The notes beneath the pieces were generated by a model that was not told the DNA's origin, did not search any database, and worked only from the letters and a program-made list of their open reading frames with translations. From positions 1-38,276 of the forward strand of contig CATJXY010000025.1 of NCBI GenBank assembly GCA_949744505.1: a stretch of DNA of 38,276 bases, written 5' to 3'. Below are positions 15,690 to 23,481 of this stretch, piece by piece; the stretch's first letter is position 1, and every line of letters starts with the position of its first letter. The position numbers and the translations under genes were made by a program. This DNA comes from an uncultured Erysipelotrichaceae bacterium (GTDB lineage: Bacteria > Bacillota_I > Bacilli_A > Erysipelotrichales > Erysipelotrichaceae).

Positions 15690-15724
15690 ATAAAAAAACA
15701 GCATACTCAATTGAGAATATGCTG
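15690..15724 (-). terminator. Terminator of the flavin reductase gene
   Basis: CAGCAT ... ATGCTG (15699-15724) with an inner CTCAATTGAG palindrome is followed by seven T on the minus strand. It starts 8 bases past the stop. Confidence 0.8.
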
Positions 15725-15731
15725 TAATTTT

Positions 15732-17438
15732 TTACATATTTCCTAAATGTTCACCAAGTGTATAACCGAGTGCCAATGCCATACCAATACTGATACCGTT
15801 CATTGGAGAAGTATATTGAAGTGGGAATCTTCCACCACAACAGTTACCGCTTGCATACAATCCCGGAATTGGCTCAAAGTTTTCATCAACACAATTCTGA
15901 TGACCATCTGTAAACAATCCTGCCAATGTAACAAGTACCATGTTGTTGTTACGAGGGAATGCATGACCGAAGTATGGTGCTTCAATCGGGAACAACAAGG
16001 ATGCATCTTTTCCGTAATCCTTATCTATACCACTCTTACAGAATTCGTTGTAACGATTAACTGCCTCAATCATATTAGCACTTTCTTCTTCATTCATACC
16101 CAAATATTTAGCAAGATCTTCTAATGTGTCAGCACAGAATACAGTATTACGTCCTACCTGAGCACCTGCTTCACCTGTACCCTTTGCAGCTTCAATCTGT
16201 TCAACTAATGAATTAACCGTTTCATCAGTCCAATCTTTTGCATTAAAGTGAGCCGCATATTGATTTAAGTAAACTTCCTTATAGTTATTTCCGAAAATAC
16301 CATAGATGTTACCATTTGGCTGACGAGCACCTTGTACACCGGATGTGAAAGGTCCACCGAAACCTTCATTACAGAAACGCTTACCGTATTTATTCAACCA
16401 TAGAGTTGCAGCACCATCAAGTGGTCCTAGAGGAACACAATGAGCACCACCCATAGCGGCACGAGGACCGATTTCCATACGTCCTCCAGCCCATAGACCC
16501 ATCTTAATACCTGAACCATCCCATCCGTTTCCACGTAGTTCTACTCCCGGATTAGACTCGGCAACTTCTGTACAAAGAGCTGTGTACATAGCAGTGTTAC
16601 CACTGAAATCTCCTGCGGACAAGACTACACCGACAGAAGCATTGAATTGATGATATTTTCCGTCTTGATCTTGTGCAATAGCACCGGTAATACGGTTTCC
16701 GTCTTTTAAAAGTGCAGCCCCTTTCATTCCAAAGAAGATTTCAGCACCATGACTTTTTGCAACTTCTTGTGATGCCAATACGGCTTGTTGTAGACCATAC
16801 CCTTCTCCACTGAATGTTGAAGAGCCCAAATAACTTGCGAATAATCCTTTTTTGTGTTCATATCCTTCAACCGGTGGCCAGTTCAAAATCGCAATGCTTT
16901 CTTTAAATTCAGATGGAAGTTCAGAAATAAACCAGTCAAAAGCCTCCCCACTTCTATATGCAAATTGATTTAATAAATCAGGATTTGCTCTTCCGGCACA
17001 TTGAATCTGATAGTTATTCATAAACTCGACTTCATCATAAACAGGCACTCCGAATCCCGCTTGCCACTTAGAGTTCAAGTGTCCGATATCATTTCCCAAT
17101 ACCATATAGCCATCTTCTGCCTGTGCCTCCAATAAAGCTACTTTCTTACCTAATTCAGCAGCTTTTCTTGCAGCAGCAGTTCCGGCATGACCGGCACCGA
17201 TTACTACTACATCATAATCTTTTGTATCTTCAATATCCGTAATGACCGGAGCTGTACCTAGCCAATCTTCATTTGAAGCTGTTGATGTTTGATCACATGG
17301 TGGACAATCCTGTTGTACTTGAGAACTATTCTCATTAGCACATGCACCAAGTAATCCCATTGCGGCAACACTCAATGAGCCTGCTGCAGCACCTTTAAGA
17401 AAGTCACGGCGTGTAATCCCGTTTTGTTTCTTTTCCAT
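15732..17438 (-). CDS. Tat-exported lipoprotein, FAD-dependent reductase of the fumarate reductase flavoprotein type
   Basis: The 568-aa product carries a twin-arginine signal (ITRRDFLKG, residues 8-16) whose hydrophobic stretch ends in a lipobox LLGAC (29-33, Cys33). It should be exported folded by Tat and anchored by lipid outside the membrane. A FAD-binding Rossmann motif VVVIGAGHAGTAAARKA follows at 77-93, with a second FAD segment, GLYASGNCCGG, near 530. The scaffold is that of fumarate/urocanate reductase-like flavoproteins, without FMN-binding or cytochrome domains. The RLGGN-type segment seen in true fumarate reductases is replaced here, so the acceptor may differ. A complete Tat operon lies 9 kb away. 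It looks monocistronic, with repeated operator-like sites upstream. Confidence 0.88.
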   Translation of the reverse strand: MEKKQNGITRRDFLKGAAAGSLSVAAMGLLGACANENSSQVQQDCPPCDQTSTASNEDWLGTAPVITDIEDTKDYDVVVIGAGHAGTAAARKAAELGKKVALLEAQAEDGYMVLGNDIGHLNSKWQAGFGVPVYDEVEFMNNYQIQCAGRANPDLLNQFAYRSGEAFDWFISELPSEFKESIAILNWPPVEGYEHKKGLFASYLGSSTFSGEGYGLQQAVLASQEVAKSHGAEIFFGMKGAALLKDGNRITGAIAQDQDGKYHQFNASVGVVLSAGDFSGNTAMYTALCTEVAESNPGVELRGNGWDGSGIKMGLWAGGRMEIGPRAAMGGAHCVPLGPLDGAATLWLNKYGKRFCNEGFGGPFTSGVQGARQPNGNIYGIFGNNYKEVYLNQYAAHFNAKDWTDETVNSLVEQIEAAKGTGEAGAQVGRNTVFCADTLEDLAKYLGMNEEESANMIEAVNRYNEFCKSGIDKDYGKDASLLFPIEAPYFGHAFPRNNNMVLVTLAGLFTDGHQNCVDENFEPIPGLYASGNCCGGRFPLQYTSPMNGISIGMALALGYTLGEHLGNM

Positions 17439-17470
17439 AAGTTTTCTCCTTTTATCTTTGTGTTGTTTAT

Positions 17471-17538
17471 ATTATCACAAATAAAAAAGGAAAAGCTTTC
17501 CCTCTACCAATTGGTCAGATTTTAAGACTATTTGGTCA
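17471..17538 (-). promoter_or_regulatory. Activator-type control region of the flavin reductase gene
   Basis: TTGGTCA occurs at 17511-17517 and 17532-17538, start-to-start 21 bp, i.e. two helical turns on the same face. The first is part of a larger palindrome, ACCAATTGGT (17507-17516). A GATAAT -10 (17471-17476) lies downstream without a good -35, the pattern expected where an activator bound to the repeats recruits polymerase. Confidence 0.5.
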
Positions 17539-17551
17539 TTACACCGCTCTT

Positions 17552-17616
17552 TTTGACAAAATAAAAACAGCATTTTGTGAAATATTTTAACTTTTATAAT
17601 AATCACATTTTGCTGT
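17552..17616 (-). terminator. Terminator of the ABC importer operon
   Basis: Arms 17567-17580 and 17603-17616 pair as ACAGCA/TGCTGT plus TGTGA/TCACA around a 3-base internal loop, with a T-rich tail on the minus strand. It lies just past the last permease gene. Confidence 0.6.
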
Positions 17617-17630
17617 TTTATCATTCATTT

Positions 17631-18467
17631 TTATCCTTTTATTCCACCACGGGCAACACCATTAACGATGTTCTTTCGTGCAAATAGGAACAAGATAATC
17701 ATCGGTAATACTGTAATTGTGGAAGCAGCCAACATCAACTCTGTTTTTGCACCACCTTCATTTACAAATGCATACAATCCAAATGGTAATGTACGATTCG
17801 AAACATTAATGGTTGCAATCATCGGCCACAAGAAGCTGTTCCACCTTGAAATTGCATTCAACAAAATAATTGTAACCAAGGAAGGCTTTGCCATCGGCAC
17901 AAGAACTCTCCACAAATACTTCCAGTTCGAACATCCATCAATTCTAGCTGAATAATACAAGGAATCTGATACACTGTCAAAGAATCCTTTTAAAATATAT
18001 GTATAGAAAATACTTGATGTAAATGGAATGATCAATGCCCATACTGTATCATAAATTTTCCAACTGATCACTGTTTGATAGTTTGTGATAACCAACATTT
18101 CAAACGGAACCATCATAAGAGCCAAAAGTAATGTAAAAATCACTTCTCTGCCCGGAAACTTCAGTTTTGAAAATGCAAAAGCTGCCAATATTGTTGTAAA
18201 TGTACAAACAGAAACTGAACCAACCATCGCAATCAAAGAGTTAATGAAGTATCTTGCAAATGGTGCTGCTTGAAGTGCATACTTAAAATTATCAAGATTG
18301 AAAGATGACGGAATCCATACAGGTGGAAATAAGTTAATTTCCAATGTCGTTTTAAATGCACCTGTAATCATCCAGAAGAATGGGAAGATCATGATTATAG
18401 CGCCAAAAATCAGAAGGATATAGACAAAGACCATTGAAAGTTTGAAATTTGCTTTAAATTTTTCCAT
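17631..18467 (-). CDS. ABC importer permease, MalG/UgpE type
   Basis: This integral membrane protein of about 278 aa has six helices and the EAA loop of binding-protein-dependent importers (about residues 178-195; YSARIDGCSNWKYLWRVLVP). It closes with the short NIVNGVARGGIKG tail typical of MalG-like subunits. The start at 18467 has AGGAGGAAG upstream; a frame 13 codons longer would run back into the ribosome binding site and the other permease gene. It is the last gene of the operon binding protein - phosphodiesterase - ATPase - permease - permease. The sugar or phosphoester specificity is set by the binding protein and is not readable here. Confidence 0.92.
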   Translation of the reverse strand: MEKFKANFKLSMVFVYILLIFGAIIMIFPFFWMITGAFKTTLEINLFPPVWIPSSFNLDNFKYALQAAPFARYFINSLIAMVGSVSVCTFTTILAAFAFSKLKFPGREVIFTLLLALMMVPFEMLVITNYQTVISWKIYDTVWALIIPFTSSIFYTYILKGFFDSVSDSLYYSARIDGCSNWKYLWRVLVPMAKPSLVTIILLNAISRWNSFLWPMIATINVSNRTLPFGLYAFVNEGGAKTELMLAASTITVLPMIILFLFARKNIVNGVARGGIKG

Positions 18468-18478
18468 ATTTCTTCCTC

Positions 18479-19396
18479 CTAATACTTTGTCTTCTTTTCT
18501 ACCCATTTCTGAATCATTGTCATTACAAAGATAATCAAGAATAGGATAACAGCAGCTGCTGCCGCACGACCATAACGAGGTGGTCTTGTAACTCTAAACT
18601 GATAGTAGATATAATAAACTGCTGTAAACAAGTTATTCGCAACACCCGGTCCAGAGAATAACGGGAACAAGTCATTGAATACCTTAAATGTAGAGATTGT
18701 ATTAATACACATAACCAAGAAAATAGTCGGTGCAAGAAGCGGAATCGTTATTTTAAAGAATATCTTCGTGCTTGACGCACCATCTACTTTTGCGGCTGTG
18801 TAATACAATGGGTCAATGTTTTGAAGACCACTTAACAATAAGATAATTGTAAATGGTAAAATTGCCCAAATTCCATAAATACATAATGCATAAAAGTTAT
18901 TACCAGCGATTTGTAACCAGTTAATCGGTTCAATTCCAAATAAACCTAACATAGCATTAATAATACCACTGTTATTATTAAACATGAATCTCCATGTCAA
19001 ACCTACCGCTGTAGTTGAAGTAACCATCGGTAAGAAGAAGGCAGTTTGGAAAATTGCACTTCCTTTAATTTTCTGATTCAATAAGTTCGCCAACAGAATA
19101 GATAAACACATAGAAATTGGGATAATGATAAATACATATTTAAATGTATTCGCTAAAGCTTGATGAAAATAGCTATCATTTAATACATATATATAATTCT
19201 CTAATCCCCATCCACTGAAGGAACGGCTCATAAAATCATAATTATTTTTAAAAGACATTAAGACAACGTTAACAATTGGATATAAAGTAAATACGATGAT
19301 CCCAAATGCAAACGGCAACAGATATATATAGGGCTCAATCATCTGTTTGAGAGTGCGCTTTGGTCCATCTTCATGAACCTTAGCTACTTTTGTCAT
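18479..19396 (-). CDS. ABC importer permease, MalF/UgpA type
   Basis: The 305-aa product has six membrane helices after a basic N-terminus and an EAA loop near residues 200-220 (YTAAKVDGASSTKIFFKITI). Such subunits pair with the MalG-type protein to form the channel. Its start overlaps the ATPase stop by 4 bases (ATGA), and its stop lies 11 bases before the next permease ATG, so the genes are translated in tight sequence. It lacks the large P2 loop insert of true MalF, so it is closer to UgpA/LacF-type permeases. Confidence 0.92.
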   Translation of the reverse strand: MTKVAKVHEDGPKRTLKQMIEPYIYLLPFAFGIIVFTLYPIVNVVLMSFKNNYDFMSRSFSGWGLENYIYVLNDSYFHQALANTFKYVFIIIPISMCLSILLANLLNQKIKGSAIFQTAFFLPMVTSTTAVGLTWRFMFNNNSGIINAMLGLFGIEPINWLQIAGNNFYALCIYGIWAILPFTIILLLSGLQNIDPLYYTAAKVDGASSTKIFFKITIPLLAPTIFLVMCINTISTFKVFNDLFPLFSGPGVANNLFTAVYYIYYQFRVTRPPRYGRAAAAAVILFLIIFVMTMIQKWVEKKTKY

Positions 19397-20454
19397 TTCA
19401 AACGCTCTCCTGTTTCTTCATCAAATACAAAGACGCCCTTATTCTTTAGTGAAAGTTTAACAGTCTGTCCTTTTGTCAATTGTAATTCTGCCGGGATATA
19501 AGCACGAACTGAGAAATCCCCTAATTTGACAAATGCAAGAACTTCCTTACCCATAACATAAGTCTGTTCAATAACTCCCTCTGCCATCGCCTCTGATGGT
19601 CCTTCTACAACGATTGCCTCTGCTCTCATAGAAAGAATTACACGATGTCCATCATCAAGATCAACTGCTTTTGGATAAGCAACTTCACATCCTCCATCCA
19701 AAACAATTTTCCCACGATTCATCACACCAAATGTTTTATTAATCGGCGGATTTCCTAAGAAATCTGCAACAAAGCTATTCATTGGTTCATCATAAAGCTC
19801 TTGTGGTGCGGCATATTGTTGAAGAACTGCTTTTTTCATCAAAACAATGTGGTCAGAAATACTCATTGCTTCTTCTTGGTCATGTGTTACAAAGATTGTT
19901 GTAACACCTGTTTCTTGTTGAATACGACGAATTTCTTCACGCATCTCAATACGCAAACGTGCATCCAAATTACTCAACGGCTCATCCAATAAAAGTAATC
20001 TAGGTGTCTTAACAAGAGCACGAGCAATCGCAACACGCTGTTGCTGACCACCGGATAATTGTCCCGGTCTACGATCCAGCATTGTTTCAACATGAACAAG
20101 CTCTGCCATCTTTTTCGCTCTTGCAATTCTTTCTTCCTTCGGAACTTTCTGAATCTCAAGTGGGAAACAAATATTTTCCAATACAGTCATATGCGGATAA
20201 AGTGCATAGTTTTGGAAAACAAGCCCCACTCCTCTTTTTTCCGGAGCAAGATAAGTAACATCGTCATCATCAAAATAAATTTTTCCCTCTGTTGGCATCA
20301 GAATTCCGCTCAACATATTAAGCATTGTACTTTTTCCGCATCCTGATGGTCCAAGTAGTGCAATCAGTTCACCGGATTCAATTTCACATGAGAAATTGTC
20401 TACCGCTGTGTTGTCACTAAATCTCTTTACAAGATTTTCAATCTTTACTTTCAT
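19393..20454 (-). CDS. ABC importer ATPase, UgpC/MsmK/MalK type
   Basis: The 353-aa product has Walker A GPSGCGKST (35-43), Q-loop at 81, signature LSGGQQQR (133-140) and Walker B LLLLDEP (153-159). These are followed by a C-terminal regulatory OB-type domain of about 110 residues (about 235-353), as in MalK/UgpC. It powers import by the two adjacent permeases. It starts 11 bases after the phosphodiesterase stop. A dedicated ATPase inside the operon means the system need not share a general MsmK. Confidence 0.95.
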   Translation of the reverse strand: MKVKIENLVKRFSDNTAVDNFSCEIESGELIALLGPSGCGKSTMLNMLSGILMPTEGKIYFDDDDVTYLAPEKRGVGLVFQNYALYPHMTVLENICFPLEIQKVPKEERIARAKKMAELVHVETMLDRRPGQLSGGQQQRVAIARALVKTPRLLLLDEPLSNLDARLRIEMREEIRRIQQETGVTTIFVTHDQEEAMSISDHIVLMKKAVLQQYAAPQELYDEPMNSFVADFLGNPPINKTFGVMNRGKIVLDGGCEVAYPKAVDLDDGHRVILSMRAEAIVVEGPSEAMAEGVIEQTYVMGKEVLAFVKLGDFSVRAYIPAELQLTKGQTVKLSLKNKGVFVFDEETGERLK

Positions 20455-20465
20455 AAGGCCCTCTC

Positions 20466-21761
20466 CTATCTTAAAATTTCTGTCAATACTTCTCCGTCAA
20501 CATTTTCCATCTCAAAGCCAAGCATCGCAGCCATGGTTGGTGCTTCGTTGATCATTTTGCTTCTTTCAATGACCACCCCTTGTTTTACACTAGGACCAAA
20601 CGCAAGAAATGTTGTTGTTTCATCTCTAAACGGCAAATGTCCATGACTTGCTTTATTTGCATGCTGTCCTTCCGGTAAATAAACTCTAAAGAAATCCAAT
20701 TCCCTCAAAGTTGTTCCAAACGCCATTGGTTCTTTTCCTTCTATAACAAAATCCAATGGACCTTCAAGACCATACTGATCTTTAACTTCTTGCTTCGTGA
20801 AAACATAACCGATATTGTATGTTGGATCATCTTTTAAATCTAAAAGGAATTTATAGACTTTATCGTGCATTTCTTTATCCTCCGGATTCTTTAGTTGAAT
20901 CCACGCAGACAATGAAACCGAATGGCAATAAGCATCATAATCAATCAACTTACCGTTTTCATCCGTTCTGATAAATCCATTTTCTTTTAATACAACATTC
21001 ATATTTAAAGTTTTTGTGATGTCCTGCTGACCATGATCTCCTAAAACAACAAAGTTCGTATTTTCATAATCTCCATAGCGTTTAACACTTTCAAGTAAAA
21101 CACCCAGTTCTTCATCATGTTTTCTCAATTGTTCTTTTACGAAATCATTTTTAATACCGTGAATGTGTCTCACTGTATCCAAATCACACATTTTAACCAG
21201 CATAACATCAGGTTGATGGTAATCTTGAATAATATCCGTTGCCAGTGCCATTGTATAAAGATCAAGATTTCTGTCTTTTCCTTTAATATAACGACCATGT
21301 TTCCAATAATAACGATCTAACAATTCTTGAGTGGATGTTCCTTCTAAGAATTGAAGAGGATTATATCCACTATAATTTAGCGGAACGATCATCGGCATAT
21401 TCAAATCAATATCTGCAGCACCGGATACCGGCCATGAAAGAGAGCAAGTACTGAATCCATTTCTTTTTGCAACATCCATAATCGTATCACATTTTATTGA
21501 AGAGCGCATATTATACCATGGAGCATCTTCATCTTCTACACTTACGATTGCATTATGCGGAACACCATGTTTCCCAGCGTTATTTCCAGTAATAATCGCA
21601 CAGTGACAAGGATATGTAAAACTTGGATAAATCGGTTCAATGTGACGAACCATACTTCCATTTTCAAAAAACAATTTAAAATTCGGAAGTGTTTTCATAA
21701 ACTCCAAATCATCTGTACATAATGCATCTAAGCAAAACACAAGCAATTTCTTTTTTTTCAT
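20466..21761 (-). CDS. Type I phosphodiesterase / nucleotide pyrophosphatase family enzyme, cytosolic
   Basis: The 431-aa member of the alkaline phosphatase superfamily has all metal and nucleophile positions of the NPP group in order: Asp12 (FCLDAL), Thr49 (PSFTYP), Asp195 and His199 (DLDTVRH), Asp242-His243 (LGDHG) and His373 (ASHGH). There is no signal peptide or membrane anchor, so the reaction, cleavage of a phosphodiester or phosphonate-like bond, should take place in the cytosol. It is encoded inside an ABC import operon, between the binding protein and ATPase genes. The likely role is breaking down the imported compound. Phosphonoacetate hydrolase is a related alternative. Confidence 0.88.
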   Translation of the reverse strand: MKKKKLLVFCLDALCTDDLEFMKTLPNFKLFFENGSMVRHIEPIYPSFTYPCHCAIITGNNAGKHGVPHNAIVSVEDEDAPWYNMRSSIKCDTIMDVAKRNGFSTCSLSWPVSGAADIDLNMPMIVPLNYSGYNPLQFLEGTSTQELLDRYYWKHGRYIKGKDRNLDLYTMALATDIIQDYHQPDVMLVKMCDLDTVRHIHGIKNDFVKEQLRKHDEELGVLLESVKRYGDYENTNFVVLGDHGQQDITKTLNMNVVLKENGFIRTDENGKLIDYDAYCHSVSLSAWIQLKNPEDKEMHDKVYKFLLDLKDDPTYNIGYVFTKQEVKDQYGLEGPLDFVIEGKEPMAFGTTLRELDFFRVYLPEGQHANKASHGHLPFRDETTTFLAFGPSVKQGVVIERSKMINEAPTMAAMLGFEMENVDGEVLTEILR

Positions 21762-21779
21762 AATTACCGTCCTTTTAAA

Positions 21780-21816
21780 TGAATAAAATTGCTGAGGAAA
21801 AAAGTTTCCTCAGCAA
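21780..21816 (-). terminator. Strong hairpin between binding-protein and phosphodiesterase genes
   Basis: A perfect 12-bp stem (21789-21800 / 21805-21816) with a 4-base loop is followed by TTTTATT on the minus strand, inside the operon. It probably ends most transcripts or protects the binding-protein mRNA, so the binding protein is made in excess of the downstream proteins. Confidence 0.75.
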
Positions 21817-21831
21817 CTTAAGAATATCTAA

Positions 21832-23142
21832 TTAGTTAGCTTCCTTAATAGCAGCATTGCATTTTGAAACTGCAGCTTCAAACAATGCATCTACATCAGA
21901 GTTAGGATCTGAAGCAGCTGAAGTGATCAAAGTTTTTAATTCATCACGAACAAATGAAGCATTTCCGAATGTCGGAATAACAACAGCATAATCAACCTGT
22001 TGTCCTAATGCTGTCAATGCAAGGTTTCCTGCAACATATTCTTCATAACCGTCAACATCTTTAGCTCCGGCATATGGAGAATAAGCAGAAAGTGTCATAG
22101 CCCAGCTTGCTGCATTTTCAGGACGTGTCATGAATTTAGCAAATTCTGTGACTGCTTTGTTCTTGTTTTCATCATCGCTCTTAATACCGATAACTCCACG
22201 GTTCCATCCAACTACATATGGATTTGCTGGGTCAACTTGTTGAACCGGAGCAACGCCAAGTTCTTGACCTTCTTGCATAGTAACATATGGAATACCAGCA
22301 CTTGATCCGATGTAAGCACCTAATACATTAGAAACCAAATCACTTGAGTTGTATCCGTCAGCTCCTGAAGCAGCAACTTGGAAGTATCCAAGCATACATC
22401 CTTCTTTGAACCATTTTACCCACTCTTTAACTTCGTCTGTGTTCCACAAAACTTCTTTGTTTTCCAAATCAACATACTTACCGTCGTTGCTTTGTAAAAT
22501 CAAGATTTGAAGGAAATCACTCATACTGTCAACTGCGAATCCAGGAACGCCTTTAGCTTCATAGATAGCTTTAGATGTTTCCCATACTTCATCCCAAGTT
22601 GTTGGAACTTCAAGATTCAATTCTTCGAACCATGTAGCATTGTAGAAATATACAGGACCTGTTGTCTGTACTGCTACTGAGTGAACACCACCATCATTAA
22701 ATCCTTGAGTACCTTCTTGATAAACACCCTCAGAAACTAATGACTTGTAATCGAAATCTCCCCAATATTCTGAGAAGTTCAATGATTTTCCATATGCTTG
22801 GTAATCCATACCTGTTGATGCATAATGGAATAAGAAGTCAGGACCTACTCCGCTGGATACTGCTTCGTAAACAACAGATTCGAAATCCTTATTTGGCTGG
22901 AATAAGCATTCAACATGAACTCCTGTTTCCTTTTCAAACTCTGTAGCTAAACGCTGAAGTTCTACTTCTTGAGCTTCTGTGAAGCTGTGCCAAATTGTAA
23001 TCGTTGTACCTTCTAGTGAAGTATTTTCTCCTTGTTGAGAATCTCCACTGTTTTCCGGTTCACTACTGCTTGAATTTGATGAGCATGCGAACAATGAACA
23101 TACCATCAAAGCAGCTAGAGCCAATTTGATTAATTTTCTCAT
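21832..23142 (-). CDS. ABC importer solute-binding lipoprotein (family 1)
   Basis: The 436-aa product has a signal peptide and the lipobox LFAC (Cys20), then a Ser-rich linker. The mature protein is a family 1 extracellular binding protein: TTITIWHSFTEAQEVELQRL (48-67), then FEKETGVHVECLF, and a late IGIKSDDENKNKAVTEFAKF (about 321-340). The ligand is set by residues I cannot judge. The UgpB (glycerol-3-phosphate) and sugar groups both look like this. It is the first gene of the importer operon, with AAGGAGG upstream, a promoter and a cre-like element farther up. Confidence 0.93.
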   Translation of the reverse strand: MRKLIKLALAALMVCSLFACSSNSSSSEPENSGDSQQGENTSLEGTTITIWHSFTEAQEVELQRLATEFEKETGVHVECLFQPNKDFESVVYEAVSSGVGPDFLFHYASTGMDYQAYGKSLNFSEYWGDFDYKSLVSEGVYQEGTQGFNDGGVHSVAVQTTGPVYFYNATWFEELNLEVPTTWDEVWETSKAIYEAKGVPGFAVDSMSDFLQILILQSNDGKYVDLENKEVLWNTDEVKEWVKWFKEGCMLGYFQVAASGADGYNSSDLVSNVLGAYIGSSAGIPYVTMQEGQELGVAPVQQVDPANPYVVGWNRGVIGIKSDDENKNKAVTEFAKFMTRPENAASWAMTLSAYSPYAGAKDVDGYEEYVAGNLALTALGQQVDYAVVIPTFGNASFVRDELKTLITSAASDPNSDVDALFEAAVSKCNAAIKEAN

Positions 23143-23215
23143 GTTTTCCTCCTTGTTGATAATGAGATCTATGGCAAAGCAGAAAACTGCTAATACCCAA
23201 AATTATTACAAATAC

Positions 23216-23244
23216 ATTATGGAATATTTTATCCTATTTTGCAA
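23216..23244 (-). promoter_or_regulatory. Probable promoter of the ABC importer operon
   Basis: TTGCAA (23239-23244), 17 bases and CATAAT (23216-23221) on the minus strand lie 74 bases upstream of the binding-protein ATG. A degenerate cre-like core, AAAACGGTAA (23248-23257), touches the -35. Confidence 0.5.
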
Positions 23245-23361
23245 GCATTACCGTTTTGTGAAAAAACTCTTTTACATTTAATTTACTTTTCATTTCCTTT
23301 TTATATGTATTTTGCCTACTTGCTATTTTTATTTTAACATAATTATTATGGAATTACCATA

Positions 23362-23375
23362 AGTAACCGTTTACA
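23362..23375 (-). promoter_or_regulatory. cre-like catabolite repression site
   Basis: TGTAAACGGTTACT on the minus strand fits the CcpA consensus TGWAAACGNTNWCA at 13 of 14 positions. It lies about 120 bases upstream of the promoter proposed for the importer operon, far for simple repression, so activation, looping or a second promoter should be considered. Confidence 0.55.
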
Positions 23376-23437
23376 TTTTTTCTTTTTATTAATTTTATCT
23401 CAACCCATACCATTTAGTTTACATAATAAAATAAGAA

Positions 23438-23471
23438 ATAAAAACTTTCCGCCACTAAAGACGAAAAGTTT
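23438..23471 (-). terminator. Terminator of the FRG-domain gene
   Basis: Arms 23442-23451 and 23462-23471 pair over 10 bp on the minus strand with one G-U, followed by TTTTTATTT. It begins 11 bases past the stop. Confidence 0.7.
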
Positions 23472-23481
23472 ATTTAAATAT

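Larger units (their letters stand above)
23143..23481. other. 339-base control region between the importer operon and the FRG gene
   Basis: No gene is supported. It contains a promoter, two cre-like elements and the FRG-gene terminator, described separately. The rest is AT-rich. Confidence 0.6.

Noticed and set aside
15747-16124. 125-aa plus-strand frame opposite the flavin reductase
   Set aside because: It lies within a recognised gene and reads like a random frame; no start signals.
17631-23142. Calling the importer a maltose or sn-glycerol-3-phosphate system
   Set aside because: Family 1 binding proteins cannot be assigned by reading; the phosphodiesterase makes a phosphoester ligand possible but not proven.
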